Of a stretch of 64,000 bases of DNA, positions 58,248-64,000 are shown in pieces. Source of the stretch: Charina bottae (Eukaryota; Chordata; Lepidosauria; Squamata; Charinaidae); the NCBI GenBank assembly GCA_023362775.1, contig JALMGJ010000003.1:79218355-79282354 (forward strand), read 5' to 3'. Each line of letters begins with the position of its first letter. Positions within the stretch are counted from its first letter, which is position 1. The notes beneath the pieces were generated by a model that was not told where the DNA came from, did no database searches, and saw only the letters and a program-made list of their open reading frames with translations. The translations under genes were made by a program, and so were the position numbers.

Positions 58248-58450
58248 GGGGTACCCAACCTTTTTGGCATGAGGGACCAGTTTCATGGAAGACAATTTTT
58301 CCATGGACCAAGGGGGGGGGTTTGCAGGTGGGAGCCAATTGCGCAGACCAGGGGGGGCAGGGTTTGCAGGCGGGAGCCAATTGCGTGGACCGGGGGCCAG
58401 GGTTCAGAGACCGGCATGGTGGCCCAGTTCCTAACAGGCCATGGACCGAG
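58248..58450 (+). mobile_element. hAT-Charlie-like MITE fragment, nested in L1-type copy B
   Basis: It starts caggggtacccaaccttttt (58248) and continues gaagacaatttttccatgga. There are about two of the 39-bp-type units (tttgcaggtgggagccaatt, tttgcaggcgggagccaatt), then accggcatggtggcccagtt and aacaggccatggacc. The expected second terminus is missing. It is the same family as 20667-20917. Confidence 0.72.
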
Positions 58451-59098
58451 TTCCAAAATGTGTTTACATGAAGTGAAAGTGAAATAGCAGACAGTTCTCA
58501 AGGGAAAGTGAGAACAGAAAACTGAAGGTTCAAATCAGCCAATTCAACAGGTAGGAAAATGCTAATATCTTCAAATTTAATACAAAAATAATAACAGGAA
58601 GACAATTGTTTACTCTCAATCTTTGGAATTTCCTTTGGAAGGAAAATGAAATCCAAAACTTAAAATAATTTTAAAAAAGTAATCCCAAAAATAATGTTAA
58701 GCACCAAGAGAACTAGCTTCTCCTCACTGTAGAAAGCCTCTCTTGGGGTACATATCCTTTAAAAAAGTACAAATTGGTGATTTAGAAATGGGGTGGCCGG
58801 ACTTAGTGTCCCTTTAAGGCTACAGTGCGGCTTGGAAAGTGATGAAGTCCCCGCCTCCAGCTGGCTCTTACCAGTCGAATGTGATACGCTGTTTGCGATC
58901 TTCTGGCTCCAAGCAGCCATCTGGAGGACAGATAGGATGATTCCAGATATTTTCCTTGATCCAGAGAACATTTCTGGACTTCAGGAAAATCTGCCTGAGC
59001 CTGAAAAAAATTACCGTGTTGTCAGCTCTGCCCGCTGAACCAGTGGGCACAGCCGTTCAGTCCGCCATTCCCCCCGGAAGACACCAAATTTAATTCTC

Positions 59099-62000
59099 GA
59101 ACATTTAATTTTCTCTTCTTTAATCTGACTGAGTTTCAAAAGTCAATGAACTTATTTTCTGACTTGTATTGCCCTGTATAAGAGGCGAAATTCTTCCTGA
59201 CTTCACCTCTGGTCATACTCACAGAACCAATGTTATTAATTAATAAATTATTTTGCTGGTATCAGATCTGAAAAAAGACATATGACTTTGGACCCCTAGA
59301 AGATGACACAGAAAGAATTTGACAAGTTTCTTTTAAATAATGATCTATTTTCTCCTAAAACATAATAATTGTCTTTCACTTCAGTGAACATCAGCTCCTC
59401 TAAATGGTGATTAAATCTCCAGTCAAGCTATTGGACTTCCTGGAAAGACAAACTTTGGTCTGCTGGCTTGTCAAAATTCAACAACTTTATTTCTTCCTTA
59501 AAAAAAAAAAGACTTTCTTTTTCTTTTTCTTTTTCTTTTGAAGGCCTGTGATACAGGAAAAGCATGCATAGAAGTATGCAGGACTAGGGCCCAACCAAAT
59601 CTGATTAAACGAAATCAGTTAAAAATTAAGTTAGTATGATTATGGCTGTGCAGAGATCCAGATCCAGATGGCTTGAATACTCCTGTGCTTATATGTAGCA
59701 ACTAACGAGAACACTTTAAAGCAGCTGTGTCTTTTCCTGAAGTCACGTGGCTGTTCTCTGCAGCCGACAAGTGTTCCTAGGAAAAGACACATAGCCAGAT
59801 TCACATTTTGTCCTTCAAATCCAGATCGTTGCATAATCCTAATGCCTGTAGCCCATGTATTTCAGATTTGTACCTTCTCTCCTCTAAACAATTACAATTT
59901 GATGACAACTTTAGAAGAAATGTGATGCTTTCCAAGGCTTTTGGATATTTCATTCAAAGTTTTGTCAGCACTCTCCAATATACTGATTATTGAGTACTAG
60001 GACGATGGAGAGCATTGGATAAAGCATTTTGCGCTTGAGTGAAATACCTCTGTACTTTCGCAGAGCTAGAAAGCAGATGCAGCTACATATTGTATTGTAT
60101 TGCATTAGTTTAGGTATGTAATTATAGTTTTAAAATTTACAATTAATACAATGTTCCTAGCTTTAAAACACGTAAGTCCCAAGGGCCCCCAGAACAGCCA
60201 AGTTTTTACAAGTTTCTGGAAAGTCCTGAGAGGGGTAGCTCCATTAACGGTGAAGCTTTTGGGACAGCACAGAAGACACTGCTTTGGTAGCTAGGATAGT
60301 ACAGACCCACTGAGGAAATTAAACAAAGAATAAACAAAAGTACCACAGTGGATTACTTTTTGAAAAAATAAAATATTTTCCCTTGAATATTTAATACATT
60401 TTGAGGAATCTGATTGTATTGTGGAAAAATAAAAGAAAAGTACGAAACAAACATAGAAATGTTTAAGTAGAACATCATGGAAATTATTATAAAGATTGCT
60501 CTGAGCTGCCAAATTATATTCTGGAAATTAGGGATATCTTCCATGATAAGATTTGATCTATATGGTAATTACAGTAGAATTTGCATTTATGCCACAATTC
60601 ATGCTGTTGATAAACACTATTACTGTTTACTATTTGATGGGGGGTATTGGAAGGCAGCTGCCTTTAAATTCAGATGTATTCAAGTTACTTCCCCATCCCA
60701 CCCTGATAAATATGAGGAAGACGTCAGGCTTCTTTTACATTGTAGAATCAGTCATGGAACCAAACCAGTGATGGCTACTGTATTTATTCATAAAACAGTG
60801 AACATTTTTGTAGTATTCCTGCATCTGAAGAAAATAGTTTTAACCTTCAAGGAGTTAGGCACTCAGAAATATTTCGGCTATTTGTCATTATTTTAAATTT
60901 TTAAAAAGTTCTCATTTGGTAAACTTTCCCCCCACCTAAGAACTGTGTTTATATACAAAGAAATGTGAATAGGTATAACCATAATGCTGTGCATATTTAT
61001 GAATAGCCTGGAAAAAAGGTCTAATATGTTGAACCAATATGAATTTTGTTTCTTGGTTGCCACTAAAATAAAGTATTTTAATTCAAAACTTGTGAGAAGT
61101 GAATTTTAATCCAATATGGTTAATCAAAATCCAATACCTTTGAATGATGTAATTTCATGCAAATGAATGTAAATATTCAGTTGGGAACTCCCATTTGCAT
61201 CACTTCTGTTAGAGGCCTCCCTAACTGTGAGTGGTGGTCCACATAAATAAATATAATTATGTAAATAGACTGATTGCAATACAATTAAGCATTATTTTTT
61301 AATCATATTGGAGTCCCTGGGTTTACTCACTCCAATTTTTGCTATTGTTTACACCAAGGACTTCTATTCTAATGGATTCATTTTAAGAAGATGAGTTTCC
61401 AAGGAGTAAGATCTATCATTGGAAAGACTGTCATGCACCCGAACAATGCAAACATTAAAGCAGGGCAAAGATCATTGGTCCAGCAATTTTTCACATGTGT
61501 CTCCATTTTGAATAGATTGATGATGCTACTCCATTTATCAGGTGGGTCCCTGTCACATGTGGAGACTGTTTAACAGTCCCTAACTTAACCTTGCTAGCAC
61601 TGCTGTATCACAGTATCTTGAGTCTCCTTTTTTATACATTTTATAGGGCTGTTTCAACAGTGCAGTGTATAATGATATTCTAAACTCAAATGAACATTTA
61701 TATGAATTCTATCTTTCTGCATTCCCAGTACAGGAAGAAAATAATACTTTACTGTTTTTTCTCCTCCCTCTCTTTTTTATTATTTTTTAAAGCAATTTTG
61801 GTTATAAAGTCTGACTCAAATCAGTGCTGACCTTTGTTAAGCCATTACTGAGTTTAAAATACACATATATAAAAATGTCCATTTAGATATTAGAGGAAAG
61901 ATAGTTTATTGATTTTCTTAGTTTGTTGAGCTTTTTGCAGGAATGGATGATGCAAAATGGGGAAGTTTATTCTTTATTCCCAGATAAAATTAAAATTCTG

Positions 62001-62599
62001 GTGCAAAATTGATGAGGCACCCGTTCGATGCAACATTGAATTTTGCTGGCTCAGTCAGTTTCTTGGACTGAACATTTGTTTAAATTAAAGTGTTGCTTGT
62101 CAAATCTTCTCTAGCAAAGAAAAGAAAGGGGAAAAACTTTGCAGAAGAAAACCATATTGCTTTAACCCTTTGTAGCAGATCTGAATGCATTCTCAGGGAC
62201 AAATTCAGTACCCATTTGTATATGGCATACTTAATTTCAAATGTAAAGCTTTGAAAACAGTTTCCAGAAATTTCTTTTGTTGGATTGTTATATGAGCCCT
62301 TTTTCAATTCCATCCCATTTCTGCCATTTGCTATGGAGTGGAGAGGTCCCATCCAATACCTCTTGGATCAATACAGTGAAACCTGTTTCCTGGGCTTTGA
62401 TGCAATGTGTTTCACATTGCATATACATTACAGCCTATAGAAGAGTATTATTACATGCAATACTGACAGTACTGAAAGGGTTTACATTTTTAACTTGCAT
62501 TTTTATCCAAATACACTAATACTTATTACATAAATGCCTTCCGATTGGTACATTGTATGGTAATTCAAAATACTTTTGGAATACCTAACTGATGCCAAA
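59099..62599. other. Unassigned AT-rich sequence
   Basis: Three and a half kilobases without a recognisable gene. A (TTTCTT)-type run lies at about 59515-59538. A possible, very weak L2-like patch lies at about 60180-60300. The interval 61130-61560 contains octamer-like and SOX-like motifs (atgcaaat, gaacaatgcaaac), but nothing decisive. Confidence 0.5.
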
Positions 62600-62607
62600 T
62601 TTTAGAC

Positions 62608-63089
62608 CACTGTTTTTCAAACTTGACAACTTTAAGATATGTGGACTTCAACTTGCACAATTATGATTTCCTAAAGTTTGGATCTGTCATGTGGGGGTTA
62701 ACTTCCCTCAACATGTTTTCATATAGCCTTCTAAAGAACAGGAGAAGGCTCACATGAATCTACAAGGGCTAAGTGGTCACTCCAGCACCATGGCATTTCT
62801 TCTCCCTATCTGTTCAGTTGGTGTCTTCTGAGATGTTTTAGGAAACATTTTGTTTAAAAAAATATTTTGATACCATAGCTTTTCCCTCACTGAGGCTGCA
62901 TTTCAGTCTGCTGCCTGACCTTTTAATGCTGATGGTGTATTTTTGCCTTTTACAAATTATTTTGATACTGTGATGTTTTAGGATGTTGTGGTGTTTTATG
63001 ATATTTGATATATTTTATTTTTTGGATTTGCTACTGATTCTGGGAGTTGAAGTACACACACCTTAAAGTTGCCAAGTTTGAAAAGGCTG
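62608..63089. mobile_element. Complete hAT element (482 bp), non-autonomous
   Basis: The 8-bp duplication ttttagac flanks it (62600-62607 and 63090-63097). Termini are cactgtttttcaaacttgac at the left and, reversed at the right, cagccttttcaaacttggc. Homology between the inverted ends extends through aactttaag and gtggacttcaact, about 45 bases. No transposase frame is present. The interior segment at about 62665-62720 recurs outside the element at 63355-63412. Confidence 0.85.
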
Positions 63090-63354
63090 TTTTAGACATT
63101 TTGTCAGGGCATTCAGAAGGGATAGTGCTTTATCTATCTCTGTGGGGATAATGCTGAGAGAGCAAGGAAGTTATACCTGGGGGGGTGGGGGTGGGCAGGA
63201 GAAATAGCATGCTAGAGGAGCTGGAAACTAAGTAGAGCAGTTTGAATCTGTTTATATATTGAGAGTTTCATTTAGCCTTAATTGGTCGCTAATCTAGTTA
63301 CAATGAAATCTAGTCCTAAACCATGTTGTGTGATTCGTTGAAAAGGAAACACAG

Positions 63355-63412
63355 CTGATTTCCTGAAGTTTGGATCTGTCAGGTGGGAGTTAACTTTCCT
63401 CAGCATTCTTGC
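63355..63412 (+). repeat. Direct repeat of hAT-element interior
   Basis: The segment gatttcctgaagtttggatc ... gtcaggtgggagttaacttt matches gatttcctaaagtttggatc ... gtcatgtgggggttaacttc at about 62667-62716, with few differences. Its flanks are unlike those of the complete element. Confidence 0.75.
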
Positions 63413-63547
63413 AGGAAATTGATATGGGCTGACTCTGCTGAGAGTATACAGGTTGTAAATAAGCTAAATAAGTAAATAAATAAATACAATTATCAGAGCC
63501 CCAGTTCAGGGTGGTAGTCCATAGCATACTAGATTGTGTTGCATAAT

Positions 63548-63880
63548 TTATTTATTTATTTATAATTCAAATTTTGCCACCGCCCATCTCCCCCAGAAAA
63601 GGGGAACTCTGGGAGCTTTACAATAAGAACCATATTAAAAAGATAAATATAAGATAAGAACATCTAAAATATACATATACAATTTACCAAATATAAATAT
63701 AAAATAAGTATAAAACCAAGTGGCCGTAAAGATCTAATTCTGTGAGGAGAGCTCTAAGGTGCCAGCCACCCCCAAGAATAATTACTCCCCTTCCCATCCC
63801 AAGCGAGACGGCAGAGCCAAGTCTTCAGGTTCTTCCGGAAGGCCAGGAGCGATGGGGCCTGCCTCACCTCCATAATCACC
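63548..63880 (-). mobile_element. L2-clade LINE 3' end
   Basis: The plus strand starts (TTTA)n, then the reversed terminal block ccaccgcccatctcccccag and ggggaactctgggagcttta. It then follows the 3' UTR to the reversed ORF2 C-terminus at about 63815-63870 (tcttccggaaggccaggagc, gcctgcctcacctccataat). This matches the tails at 483-540 and 15445-15511. It is severely 5'-truncated. Confidence 0.85.
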
Positions 63881-64000
63881 TCATAATGCTAAATGAAGAT
63901 CGATCATGTTATATAGAGAAATAAAAGGATCAAATGGTTTTGAGTACATCAATGTTTTCTAGAATAAGTCCTCACACAAGGCCTTCAGTAACTATTTTAT

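Larger units (their letters stand above)
57142..59082 (-). mobile_element. L1-type non-autonomous retrotransposon, copy B, with three nested insertions
   Basis: The 16-bp duplication accaaatttaattctc flanks it (57126-57141 and 59083-59098). The minus strand starts gtcttccggggggaatggcg. It has a 5' region matching copy A (tgtgcccactggttcagcgg versus tgtgcccatgggttctatgg) and ends with the same A-rich 3' region and AATAAA. Interruptions are a Penelope palindrome (57259-57462), a Sauria SINE (57606-57938) and a hAT fragment (58248-58450). The ORF1-like part present in copy A at about 3925-4450 is lost where the hAT fragment lies. Confidence 0.85.

Noticed and set aside
60477..60896. 139-codon open frame with aromatic and Cys residues
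   Set aside because: AT-rich region, no domain pattern, no exon-like splice borders that I can defend.
1..64000. Endogenous retrovirus or other integrated virus
   Set aside because: No paired LTRs, primer-binding site, or Gag, protease, integrase or envelope motifs were seen. The RT motifs seen are of the L1, L2 and RTE types, all non-LTR retrotransposons.

Overview
The window looks like nuclear DNA of a squamate reptile. Four observations support this: three Sauria-type SINEs (tRNA-like head, BovB-like end), BovB/RTE LINEs of two subfamilies, L2-clade (CR1/L2) LINEs with the sauropsid 3' tail, and Penelope-like elements next to L1 and hAT families. I recognise no host protein-coding exon, tRNA, rRNA or CpG-island promoter. 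The window is best read as intergenic or deep intronic sequence in which interspersed repeats are the recognisable content. No endogenous virus was recognised.

Layout. 1-540: 3' end of an L2-clade LINE. 2946-5068: 2.1-kb non-autonomous L1-type insertion (minus) carrying a Sauria SINE. 7705-8640: BovB fragment. 11471-12252: Penelope-like element with a GIY-YIG endonuclease remnant. 12898-17472: internally deleted L1 (minus) with a 16-bp target duplication and a 67-bp L2 tail inserted in it. 20616-22529 and 30356-31398: two members of one hAT-like DNA transposon family (TAGGCTGACCAT termini, 8-bp duplications) carrying different GC-rich cargoes. 24565-29245: degraded L2 copies with two Penelope insertions. 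32349-34365: BovB fragment, compound microsatellite and an L2 copy whose reverse transcriptase frame has a single stop. 37430-41580: old L2 pieces, a short BovB piece, a Sauria SINE and an older tRNA-SINE. 45415-46321: Tigger/mariner-like fragment and a complete GC-rich hAT MITE. 50226-53445: full-length but broken BovB. 54868-55053: compound microsatellite. 57142-59082: second L1-type non-autonomous insertion holding a Penelope palindrome, a Sauria SINE and a hAT fragment. 62608-63089: complete hAT element. 63548-63880: L2 3' end.

How the parts relate. BovB is the presumed donor of retrotransposition machinery for the Sauria SINEs, which share its 3' end. The L1 family probably mobilises the two short L1-type elements. 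hAT transposases encoded elsewhere would have moved the short hAT elements. Nested insertions give a relative order of events. Target duplications were found by eye and are given with coordinates so that they can be checked. Assignments to named families rest on remembered consensus features, not on a database search.
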